A stretch of DNA of 34,262 bases from Funneliformis mosseae (lineage: Eukaryota > Glomeromycota > Glomeromycetes > Glomerales > Glomeraceae): the NCBI GenBank assembly GCA_910592005.1, contig CAJVPP010000377.1, positions 1 through 34,262 on the forward strand. Reading direction: 5' to 3'. Made by a program: the position numbers and the translations under genes. Below are positions 24,718-34,262 of this stretch, piece after piece (positions within the stretch are counted from its first letter, which is position 1; each line of letters begins with the position of its first letter). The notes under the pieces were generated by a model. The model saw nothing but the letters and a program-made list of their open reading frames with translations. It was not told the DNA's origin and did no database searches.

Positions 24718-27700
24718 TACCTTTTAAGACTAAAAATAAATAATAAAAATGACTATATAAGAAGAATTTTTATATATTATTACTAATTGTTAATTCTAAA
24801 AAATGTAACTATAAAAATATTATGATTATAAAGAAATTTTTTATATAGTATTAATAGATATTGATTTTTATAAAATATGTGTTTATAATAAGAAATTTTT
24901 ATAATATAATTATATAGAAGATGACTATAAAAAAGGATAACTGTATTTAAAAATTTGTAGAATTTTAAACTCAAATATAAAGAGAAATAAAAAAAATTAA
25001 TAATGATTAAAAAACTTACTTGTGTAATATCTGATTAATCTAATCATAAAAGATAATATAAAGAAAGTTTAAAATTAAAAATTTATATCAAAAAAAATAT
25101 CTTTAAAATAATATTTATTTTATAAAATTTATGAAAGATTAGGTATTAGTATCATTAGATAGTTTGAATGATGATTGAGATTATTTATTAGCTTTTTTTT
25201 CAATATTTTCTTCATTTATAATTTTTTAGAATAGATTAGTAGTTGTGTTTAAATAATATATTTATCAATCATTTTATAATAAAATTATATATTACATTAA
25301 TCTAATTTTTATTTATAATATATCTAATTTTTTTATATTAGAAAAGTTCATTAAAATCCAAAATTTAAGAAATCTATCACAAAAAATTATTAAACATAAA
25401 TCTATAATATTAATTGATTATACTGTTTAATATTTTCTTAATATATAAATTATATAAATATTATAAGTAATTTTTTTTCAAAAAAAATTAATATTTTTAT
25501 ATTCTTTGATTATTTTACTAAACTTTTAAAATTATATAATTTAATAAAATTTTTTGAATTTATACTAATAAAGTAATATTATTTATGAATGTATTATGTA
25601 AATATTATGTAATTATCTAATTCTAATAATATTAATTTATTATATTATTTTTAAACAAGTTTTATTTTATAGATTTTTATGTAATGATCATCATCAAATA
25701 TAATTTAATAAATTTTCTTTATTTTTTACAAAAAATAATTTTTATGGTCTTAACAATTCTTTACAGCTATTTCTTTTGATTATAAATATTTTACCTAAAA
25801 TTTTTTTATTTTTCAAAATTATTATAAAATTTTGAACTTTTAATATTTTTATATGATTTATTTATATAACAAAAGTAAATTCAAAACTGATTTAGAAGTA
25901 AAATAAACTAAAATAATTTATAAAAAAAGATGAAAAGAAATTTATAATAAGAGTATTATTATTAGATTCAATTTTAATTACCTTAAGAGAAAATCAGAAA
26001 TAATGTTATTTGATTTTTTAAAATTTTTTATTTTCTCTTCTCTTATCATAAAATCAAATAAGAAAATAATGTAACTTAATCATATAATAATAATTTTAAC
26101 TTTTAATTATAAAATCAAAATTTTAATTTATTAAATTTTAAATATATAAAATAAATAGTATAATCTTTTAGATTGTTATATATGAATTTAATACAATTTT
26201 ATTTAAAATTTAAGTTAACAATTCTATTATTACATATTATTAAAGCTAATTTGAAATTAAAATGATCCTAATTTTAAGATTATGAATTCTTCATTTCATC
26301 TATTTTATGTTCATTATCTTATATAGTTGTAACTTTATTATCTAATTAACCAATAAACTAATCTACATATATAGGCTTTTTCTTATATTCCTTTAATGCA
26401 TCGTAATTTTCTACTAGAATTATAAATTACTTATCTTAAATTACTTGTATCTTTTTTTGATACATAGTTTTAATATGCATTTTTATAAATACCTTTATCA
26501 GAAAATATTTTTCATACTTTTGACATATAAGTTCTTAATATAATTTAGATAAAATACTTAAGTAATATTTATCATAGTTAGAAAACTGATTATTAAAATA
26601 TTCTAAAATATGAAATAGATTAAGAAAATACTTATTTTATTTTTGTATAATAGGAAAAAGAAAACTATTATTTAATAATAAAAATTCAAAAGCATTAAAA
26701 GCTCATAATAGCCTATAATAACTTTAGTTATCTTATTTTTACAAATTAAGAGAATATTTATAAATTTTTGAATGACGATTAATCTAATCTTATGTCTTTC
26801 TTTAATATCTAAAAATATAATATAATTATATTTTAATATATATAATAACAATAATTGTTTATTGATAGAATTTCAATTCTAAAGTTTACAAAAATATTCA
26901 CAAGTATGTTTAAGTTTTTATAACTGAGTTCTTTTATAATTAAAAAGTATTCAATATAATTTCTGCTAGCTTATTAAATAATGATAATATATTTTATTCT
27001 ATCAAATTATATACTAATTGTCCTAGTGCATATGTTTGTACAGTAAGGTAGTCTAAATTAAGTTTTTTAAAATAAACAAATATTTTATAATTCTTATAAA
27101 AAATTGAGAATTTTTGTTAGATTCATCATCTATTAATAAATATCAAATAGATTTTACTAAACTTTATAATATATAAACTTATAAAAAGACTCTTCTTCTA
27201 TAATTTTCATAAGATAAATTATATGTATTTTACATGAGGTATCCAAAAAGTATTCAAGGACAAATAAAAATTTGCCTTTTATCAGAATTAATAAATTATT
27301 TATATTATTAGAATTAATCAACAATTAGATAAATAATATCAATTTATGTTTAAAGTCTACTGAAAAATCATGATCAGGAATAAATATAAATTCATTTGAT
27401 GCCTGTATTATTTTGAATGTTTTTTTAACTATAGTAATACTTTAGCCTTAGCTTTTTGAATAATAACATCTAATTATTTCTGTAAAAGTTTAATTATAAA
27501 ATTTTTCATGAAAATTGTAAAAAAAGTAAAGAAAGAAAATTAAATAAATGTTTTTAATAATTTAAAAATAAGATTTTCAATCATTTTTACTATTTATTTT
27601 AATTATTTTACATTTAAAATTAGAGTTCCTTTTGTTAGAAGTAATATTATGACTTTTTATTATTACTAAAAATGCAAAAGCATTCATATACTATTTATAA

Positions 27701-28443
27701 AGATTTTGTAATTTTAAAATAAGATAATTCTTAAAGTATTTATACTTTTGAAATATGTATATTTAATAATGATTAAAAGTGAAATAATTTTTTTTAAAAG
27801 TTAATCATAATACTAAAGAACCATATAACTAATTATAATATTAAAATGTAATACTATTTTAATTTTTAATATAATATATAATAAATGCAATAAATTTTAT
27901 AATATAATAGATCTTCTTAAAATAGATTTATATAGAAATATTATGAATGAATACTCTTCCTCTCATAAAATAACATTATTTCTGATATTTCTTTAATGTT
28001 TAAGTTAAAAGGTTGTAATAGTTGATTTTATTTATAGAAGTTTATAATTTTAAGATATATTTTTTTTAAATCTTATAGATATTTATTATACTTAAATTAA
28101 TACTATAATTTATATATTTTAAAATTTAAGATTTATCTAGTTAAACTTAATAATAAATTTAAAAATAAGTTAGTATAAAGTATTACAATCTAATTTTAGA
28201 TAAAAATGATATTATATATTAAACAAAATATATATTATTATTATATATTATTAATTAATAACATAAATAATAAATAATAAATATTAATCATCATGTTGAC
28301 TTTCTTTAGCTTCACTATTATTTTTATAGTCTATTTTTAATCATTTGACTTTGTTATTATCCTACAATAATTAAATAATCATTAATAAAAATTATAAAAT
28401 AACAAATAATAAATAATAAAATAATCAACTTTAAGGAGTTATA
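24718..28443. other. AT-rich desert with worn repeats
   Basis: Between about 24750 and 24950 a degenerate motif (ACTATA/ATTATA ... AAGAAATTTTTATATA) recurs at least three times, about 60-75 bp apart. Elsewhere, for example about 27100-27400 read on the minus strand, short open runs broken by stops suggest old transposon coding sequence that I cannot identify. No intact gene was seen. Confidence 0.5.
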
Positions 28444-28495
28444 TAATGGCTATCAAAAGTATTGTATCATCTGAATACAAAATTTAAAATGGAAA

Positions 28496-28909
28496 TATCT
28501 TGTAATTTTTTTATTTTTATTTTTTTTTTTAACAATGTGATACTGCCAATAACTTTATTAAATTTATATAGAAGAAATACAAAGTAAATCAATAAATCTA
28601 GACTAAGTACTAGCTATCCCCCGTAGTTATATTACAAACCCATTTGAATTGACCAATTATTGTCTTCCTTCTCCAACAAATCCACTAAGTATATATCTAA
28701 TGAAGATTGCTATCAACAAGAGAAGAAAAAGAAGGAGTCAATGCCTATCTAAAAATCTGTAAAGGTGTAACCGAATTTATTCGCCATGTGTATCCAAGAT
28801 TTCCAATTATGTGTAAGACTTGATGTCTCTTCATGTCTCAAGAATGAACTGGTACTTCGTTTAGTCTTATCTTTGATTATGATGCCTAATAAATGTTATC
28901 TTGTAATTT
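28496..28909 (-). mobile_element. Retroposon insertion (truncated LINE or processed mRNA) in the Tc1 end
   Basis: The insert (28509-28896) lies in minus orientation between two copies of TATCTTGTAATTT (28496-28508 and 28897-28909), a 13-bp target-site duplication. On the minus strand it holds an open frame of about 48 codons running in from the 5' junction (including TSSFLRHEETSSL and NWKSWIHMANKFGYTFTDF). A stop at 28751-28749 follows, then about 190 nt of non-coding sequence, an AATAAA (28559-28554) and an A-rich tail (28530-28507). These are the marks of target-primed reverse transcription. I cannot tell whether the source was a LINE or a cellular mRNA. The insert is less AT-rich than its surroundings. 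Confidence 0.8.
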
Positions 28910-29118
28910 AAAAGGTATAGTATTATAAACTTAAATATAGAGTTCGTCATACTTTAATCTTTATCAATTTCTTTCATCTTTTTTTTAAGAATTTTTTATG
29001 TTATGAATCTTTCACCAAAATGATAATACATTTCTTTTGATCAATTTAAAAAATAAATATTAATACTTAATATACAATTTTTTTACTTCAAAACAATTAT
29101 GCGACACATATAAAAAAG

Positions 29119-30190
29119 ATGCCTTATGGAATTTTTTACCTTTTTGTAAGTTTATAAAATATCTATGGTTTATCTTTTTGTTAAAAAAAGAGTTAGAATT
29201 TATACCTTATTTGATGAAAGTTTTCTCTTTCGCTATATAGTAGATAAGAAAAATATTTCTCAATTAACTATTATAAGAACTAAGTAACATAAAAATAAAA
29301 CTAGTAACTATAAAGACTAATCTAAATCTGAATATCTATAACTCTTAACTGGATGATATAAACAAAAAGTTTTAAGATTAATTATAACAGGTAAATGTAA
29401 CAATACTGTTGCAATTCAAAAAAAATTAAAAATAGAAGAACAAATTGAAATTAATGAATATACAGTAAAGAGAATCTTATATAGAAATAAAATGAATATA
29501 AGAGTTAAGTACAAAAAACTATATCTTTGAAAAACACATAGAATCGTGATGATAAAATTTGTAAAAAAAGATAAGTCATTGACAATTAAAGATTAGAGTA
29601 AAATAGTTTGATCAAATAAGTCAAAATTTATAATTTATAGATTAGATAATAGAGAATATTATTAGAAAAAGCTAGAAGAACTATTACATGATTATTATAT
29701 TAAACTAACAGTTAAATTTGGATAGCGTAATATTATGATGTGAGAATGTTTTACATCTGATAGGAGTTAGTAACATATACTGAATTTATAGACATATTAA
29801 TAGTGATTTATATCGTCAAATTTTAAAGAAAATCTTATTAGAAACTATCATGTGATATAAAATAGATAAGAAAAATATTATTTTTCAACAGGATAATGAT
29901 TCTAAACATACTATATATCTTACAAAGTAATAGTTTGAAAATAATAGGATTAAAGTTCTTGATTGATCAGTATAATCTCCTAACTTAAATCTCATAGAAT
30001 ACCTTTGAAATGAAATAGATCATTGTTTGAGACAGCTTGAAATATTTGTTAAACACAGAATCAGTTATGGGATGCAATTCAAAAAATTTGGATTAAGTTG
30101 GAATTTTATATATGTAAAAAGTTGGTTAATACTATGCCAATTCGTATAAATGATATAATTAGAGCTAATAGTGGCTATACAAAATGGTAA
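29119..30190 (+). pseudogene. Tc1-type transposase pseudogene
   Basis: A start ATG (29119) and a natural-looking stop (30188-30190) frame a full-length Tc1-type transposase of about 350 codons, with many internal stops. Recognisable pieces are the helix-turn-helix to linker region (KVLRLIITGKCNNTVAIQKK, YTVKRILYRNKMN), the block normally reading WSDESKF (here with stops at 29594 and 29609 and the catalytic Asp codon changed to AAT at 29615), QQDND (29886-29900) with its Asp intact, and the LNLIEYL region with the Trp codon changed to TGA. Most differences from the family pattern are G-to-A or C-to-T. The copy cannot make an active enzyme. Confidence 0.85.
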
Positions 30191-30471
30191 ATAATTATTT
30201 ACTAAAGTTTTTAATATAGTTAATTAAATTTTTGATTTTTTTTTATATACTTAAAAAATTTAATAAAAAAATGATCAAAAAAAAGAGTCACCTAATTATT
30301 CAAAAATAAATATTTTTAAAAATTTATCTCATTATTATTTATATATTGAATAAACTTAGTTATAATAAGTCTAATAAATAATTTATATAATATTGTATCA
30401 TTTTAATCACAAGAAAATGTCATTTTAAAATTTGCATTCAGATGATGTAATACTTTTAAGTACCACTGTAT

Positions 30472-30990
30472 TGTGAACGGATAAATGTGACATAACTTAT
30501 ATGATGCAGAAGATCGATCAATTTAATATAACTGATATATATGATATGTCAGACATATTTGACATAATTGATATAGTTGATATATTAGATATATTAGTTA
30601 TATTTTTCTATGTATTTTATTTTATATAAATAAGTAGCTTTTTAGTTCATGTAAAAGAGGAACAGATAGGAACTCGACAAGATAGTTTTAGTAGTTTTAG
30701 AGGCAACTGGCCTACTGCGTCACCTTTAGTTTAGTATTTCATTTCATTTCATTTCATTATTTATTTACTTTTATTTTCTTTACTTTTCTTTATTCCTTTT
30801 CTCTTTCTTATTATTTTACTTGTGAATAAACATAATATTTACAAATACACCTTACTGGCAAACTGTTGAACTATAACTTAGTATGATAATATAATACTTC
30901 AATAAATCGTTTGAGTTAAAAACTTGTAAACTGTTGAAAGATTATTGCTCAATTAAAAAGAATAAACCGCTTGAACACCCTATCTAACAG
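30472..30990 (+). mobile_element. Possible solo LTR A
   Basis: A segment of about 520 bp starts TGTGAACGGATAAATG and ends CCTATCTAACA, so it has TG...CA ends. In order it has a 9-bp repeat array, TATATAAATAAG (a TATA-like box at about 30635), a moderately GC-rich part with GAGGCAACTGGCCTACTGCG, a (TTTCA)n run near 30736, AATAAA at about 30826, and two AAACTGTTGAA repeats (30860, 30930). This U3-R-U5-like order suggests an LTR. No matching second LTR, target duplication or internal region is seen, so the call is tentative. Confidence 0.4.
30534..30605 (+). repeat. 9-bp tandem array, eight units
   Basis: Eight consecutive 9-mers follow the pattern GAYATANNN: GATATATAT, GATATGTCA, GACATATTT, GACATAATT, GATATAGTT, GATATATTA, GATATATTA and GTTATATTT. 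They stand directly upstream of a TATA-like box. Confidence 0.8.
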
Positions 30991-32830
30991 TCGTAGTTCA
31001 TAAGAATTACACATTAACAGTATATATTATTTATTAATAATATTAGCTTTTAATTTAGTTAACAAATAGTTCTTATTGAAAATTATTTCTAAAATTACTT
31101 GATACTATATTATAATTTTTTTATTTGTTCTTTACTAAAGACAAAAACTTTTTTGATAATTAACAATAAATATATATCAGAATCTTTATCTTTAAAATTA
31201 ATTAATTTATATAATTTTTTTTAGTAATATTGCTTATTTTTTATTATTTTATTTACTCTTGTGTAAAATTTTTATTGAAAAGTTTAATTGATTGATTTTA
31301 AATATTATTTATAAATCATTTTTAATATAATAAATATAATATTTTTTTAATATTATTTTTTTAAAAAAATTAAAGTAAATATTAATAAATAATTATTAAT
31401 AAATATTAATTAATAAAAATAGTTACTTTTAAATATAAGATTTTATTTTTATAACCTATTATATAAAATATTTTATTATTTAATTTATCTATTTTTTATC
31501 ATATATTTTATTTAATATTTATTTTAACATCTCTTTCATTTTTTTATATAAAGGTATTTTATTATTATAAACAATTTGTAGAAAAGATTTTTAATATTCT
31601 TCTAGTATAATAATTTAATTAAATAAAAATCAATAAAAATAAATATATAAAATAAATTATAACTTGTAAAAAAAACATCAGATTTTTTCTTTTTTATGAA
31701 ATTATTAAAAGCTAATTTTTGCTTTTTTAAACTAATAATATTATTAAAGATATAATTTTTTTCTACTTTAATTTCAAATTTTAATTAATTTAAAGTGAGT
31801 TTTCTTATGAAAAATGCATTTTTATTCTAATTAATAATTTTACTTAACATGTATTTATCAAAATTATAAAAATATGAATAATTAATAATAAATAATAGAT
31901 ATAAAATACAAATCAGAATCTTATCACCTTTTTATTTTTTAAAGATTAGTAATTGGCTAATTTAAAAAGAATAGTATATATAATAAATAAACTTAATAAA
32001 TAAAAATCATTAAAATCTATTTACTAATTATTAGATTAAAGTTATATTATTATCATTATTTTTAATTACTATTTAAAATATTAAATAATTGTTATTATCT
32101 AAATATACTTTTTTTATTGTAATAATTGATAATTAAATTTATTTATGAATAAGTATTTTTATGTAAAAGAGATAAAGAGGAATTTTAAAGTTATTCTATT
32201 ATTAGATTCATTCTTATTAATTATTTAATAAATAAAAAAAAATAACATAAGATTAATATAAAATTAATATAAACTAATATAATATATTAAATAAATATTT
32301 TATTCTTCATTTTTCTAGTAAAATAATAGATAAATAATATTATATTAATATATTTTTTTTAAGAAAAAATAAACAAATATATTGAATAAATAATAATATA
32401 TTAAAATCTTTTATTTTAGATGTTATAAATTAAGATAAGTTATTTGATTACTTAAAGTATTTAATAAATAATTATTTTCTTTATTTTGAGTTTTTATTCT
32501 ATTATTAAAAAAATATTAAAGAAAGTAAAAGTAAAATTCAAGAAAAATATCTTTTTATATTTTATTTAAAATTATAAGTTGTTATTTTATTTTTCAAAAT
32601 TATCATTATACTTTTTAAAATTATATTTATTAATACATTTCTTTAAAATTGTAATATATTAATATATTTTAAAATTATAATTCATTAGTATTTTTTCAGA
32701 AATCAAATTATTTAAATTAATAGTATTATTTATATTAGTCTATTACATATTTATTGTGATATTCAAAATTATTATATCATTTAAAAGTATATAGTTTTTC
32801 ATCTTTAATAAAATATAATATATTATATAT
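30991..32830. other. AT-rich desert
   Basis: This is low-complexity A/T sequence with many AATAAATATTAAT-type runs. I see no gene, inverted-repeat element or structured RNA in it. Confidence 0.6.
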
Positions 32831-32995
32831 TATATAGACTCTTTATAATAAAAAGGAAAGAAACTACCAAAAAAAAATTTTTTTTACTTTATAAGCTAAA
32901 TATTAATTTTTTAATAAAATAAGTTCAGATTTAATATTAATTTAAAAAAAAATTTTTTGGTAGTTTTCTTCCTTTCTATAGCAAAAAATCTATAT
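32831..32995. mobile_element. Fold-back MITE
   Basis: Left arm 32831-32885 (core AAAAGGAAAGAAACTACCAA) and right arm 32942-32995 (core TTGGTAGTTTTCTTCCTTTC) are inverted copies about 50 bp long around a 56-bp centre. Both arms begin with TATAGA-like ends. There is no coding capacity. The compact hairpin and TA-rich flanks fit a MITE; the family is unknown. Confidence 0.7.
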
Positions 32996-33300
32996 AATAT
33001 AATTTAATTAAACTAATATTTTTAATTATATATTTTAATAATATATTTTAAATATCTCAATATATAAATATATATTATTCAATTTATTAATAAATTAGTA
33101 AATATAATAAATTTTCAATATAAAATTTATTCAAAAATTTTTTTTATTATTTATCACTATAAAATTATATAAAATTTATAATATAAATATAACATATATA
33201 AGAAATTAGTATAGAAAAATAATTTAGTCATTGTTAAAATAATCAGAGTTTAGATTAAGTAGTATTATAGGTAAAGAAAAAATAGGTATATATTAGATGA

Positions 33301-33372
33301 AAAAGTAATAAATATAATAGATAAAGAAGAAATAAATATAACAGATAAAGGAAGAATATACAAAGAGTAGAT
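33301..33372 (+). repeat. Degenerate 22-26-bp tandem repeat
   Basis: Three units, 33301-33322, 33323-33346 and 33347-33372, share the pattern AAAGAAGAAATAAATATAACAGAT. A weaker unit may precede them at 33275-33298. Confidence 0.5.
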
Positions 33373-33568
33373 AAAAGTATCTGCATAGTTTTTCACTCAA
33401 TATAACTTAAAATATTTTACAATAACAATAAAAGGTCAATTAATTTTTTATTTAAAGCTGATTAATATATACATTTTGTATTAAGTAATTAATACATAGT
33501 TGGACTACTATTTGTTGTAATTATCGCTTAAATTCATTATAATATACTATCAACTAGGTTTTTAATAG

Positions 33569-33990
33569 TGTTATATAAAAGAAGACATAGATGATGATGA
33601 TCTAAAGGATAATGTCGATCCCTATAAAATCATATATGTCATCTATGTCATCTATGTCATCTATAGCATATATTTCTTTTATACAATATATTTATTTTAT
33701 TTATTTTATTTTATTTATTTTATATATTTTATTTATTATATTTATTTCTTTTATATCTTTGATAACTTTATATTTTTTCATTTTATATAAGTAAAAGACA
33801 ATTTCTTTTAGCTTAGTAGTATGTTTGACTTATAGTTTTATATAATAGTTTAGTTTAATCCCTCTAACATAATTGTATAGTTCAGAGCGCTAACTAAGGC
33901 ATTATTTCATTGTTATAGTTATTAAATAAATAAACTGTTAATTTACTAACACTCTTTTAAATCTAATTATCAAATTAAACCTTCTGCTTA
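33569..33990 (+). mobile_element. Possible solo LTR B
   Basis: The segment starts TGTTATATAAAAGAAGACAT and repeats the plan of candidate A: GACATAGAT-type 9-mers, GTCGATCC, a T-rich stretch, TATATAAG at about 33784, then a less AT-rich part (TTCAGAGCGCTAACTAAGGC) and AATAAA near 33925. The 3' limit is uncertain (about 33990). Without a partner LTR this remains tentative. Confidence 0.35.
33632..33676 (-). repeat. 9-bp tandem array, five units, inverted orientation
   Basis: On the minus strand the units read GAAATATAT, GCTATAGAT, GACATAGAT, GACATAGAT, GACATATAT. A forward GACATAGATGATGATGAT lies at 33584-33601, so the arrays face each other. The unit is of the same type as in the array at 30534. 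Confidence 0.75.
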
Positions 33991-34262
33991 TCACCCATAA
34001 ATATTGTTTCACTTATTACTCATAAGTATTTTAAAGAACTGACTGTAACAATATTAAAGATTAGAAAATAACTAATTAAATAAAGGATTGTAATAAATAA
34101 ACAGTTAACTAAAATCACATGTACAAAATATAAATCATACACTACCCTACAATAAATTACCGGATTTTATAAATTTTACTTAGTAATTTATAGTAAAATT
34201 GAAGATCTTCAGGTTGCATAAAAGTTTACTAATTTTCAATAAAAATCATCTGATTTTTTTTT
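33991..34262. other. AT-rich right edge
   Basis: No gene or repeat that I can support is seen here. Confidence 0.5.

Larger units (their letters stand above)
28444..30468 (+). mobile_element. Tc1-type DNA transposon, complete ends, inactive
   Basis: The right end (30385-30468) read in reverse is CAGTGGTACTTAAAAGTATT and onward. The left end (28444-28508, resuming at about 28905-28930 after an insertion) matches it along about 85 bp, including AAAAGTATT, ATCATCTGAAT and TTTAAAATG. TA dinucleotides at 28442-28443 and 30469-30470 are the expected target duplication. Without the nested insertion the element is about 1.62 kb, normal for Tc1. The transposase inside is broken, so the copy is dead. 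Confidence 0.85.

Noticed and set aside
24783..24974. Minus-strand 63-codon open frame in the right desert
   Set aside because: Tyr/Ile/Leu/Asn-only composition, typical of random AT-rich DNA, overlapping degenerate repeats.
30534..30605. CRISPR-like array
   Set aside because: The 9-bp units have no spacers and this is a eukaryotic genome; it is a plain tandem repeat.
33612..33794. Plus-strand 60-codon open frame starting MSIPIKSYMSSMSS
   Set aside because: The Met-Ser-Ser repeat is just the 9-bp DNA array read as codons, followed by low-complexity Ile/Phe/Tyr.

Overview
This window looks like nuclear DNA of an arbuscular-mycorrhizal fungus, most likely Rhizophagus or a close Glomeromycotina relative. 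The reasons are extreme AT content, short GT-AG introns at high density (up to 17 per gene), fungal-type versions of every protein, AT deserts with worn Tc1-type transposons and MITEs, and one clear U12-type AT-AC intron. The genus is inferred; it was not tested by a search.

Layout. Bases 1-5028 are an AT-rich, gene-free flank with transposon scraps. Bases 5029-23708 are a compact island of eight housekeeping genes on strictly alternating strands: uL11/RPL12 (+), peptidyl-tRNA hydrolase 2 (-), AAR2 (+), ESCRT-I Vps23/TSG101 (-), mitochondrial ribosomal protein mL54 (+), ataxin-2/Pbp1 (-), Asterix/WDR83OS-like ER protein (+) and dynamin-like Vps1 (-). All eight models close exactly in frame across every exon junction that I assigned by eye. 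Bases 23709-34262 are a second desert. It holds a MITE related to one in the left flank, a full-length but dead Tc1-type transposon with a retroposon nested in its 5' inverted repeat, a fold-back MITE, and two possible solo LTRs carrying 9-bp repeat arrays.

The genes share no single pathway but are all core cell functions: translation and mitoribosome (uL11, mL54, PTH2), splicing (AAR2), mRNA fate (ataxin-2), ER membrane protein biogenesis (Asterix) and endosome/vacuole membrane traffic (Vps23, Vps1). The alternation gives three divergent promoter regions and four convergent 3' ends.

I see no wholly new protein system. The strongest unusual signals are the AT-AC intron in the ataxin-2 gene, the tryptophan-type PAM2 motif in the same protein, the transposon-in-transposon nest with a 13-bp target duplication, and the 9-bp arrays in the candidate LTRs. 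I saw no tRNA, rRNA or CRISPR array.
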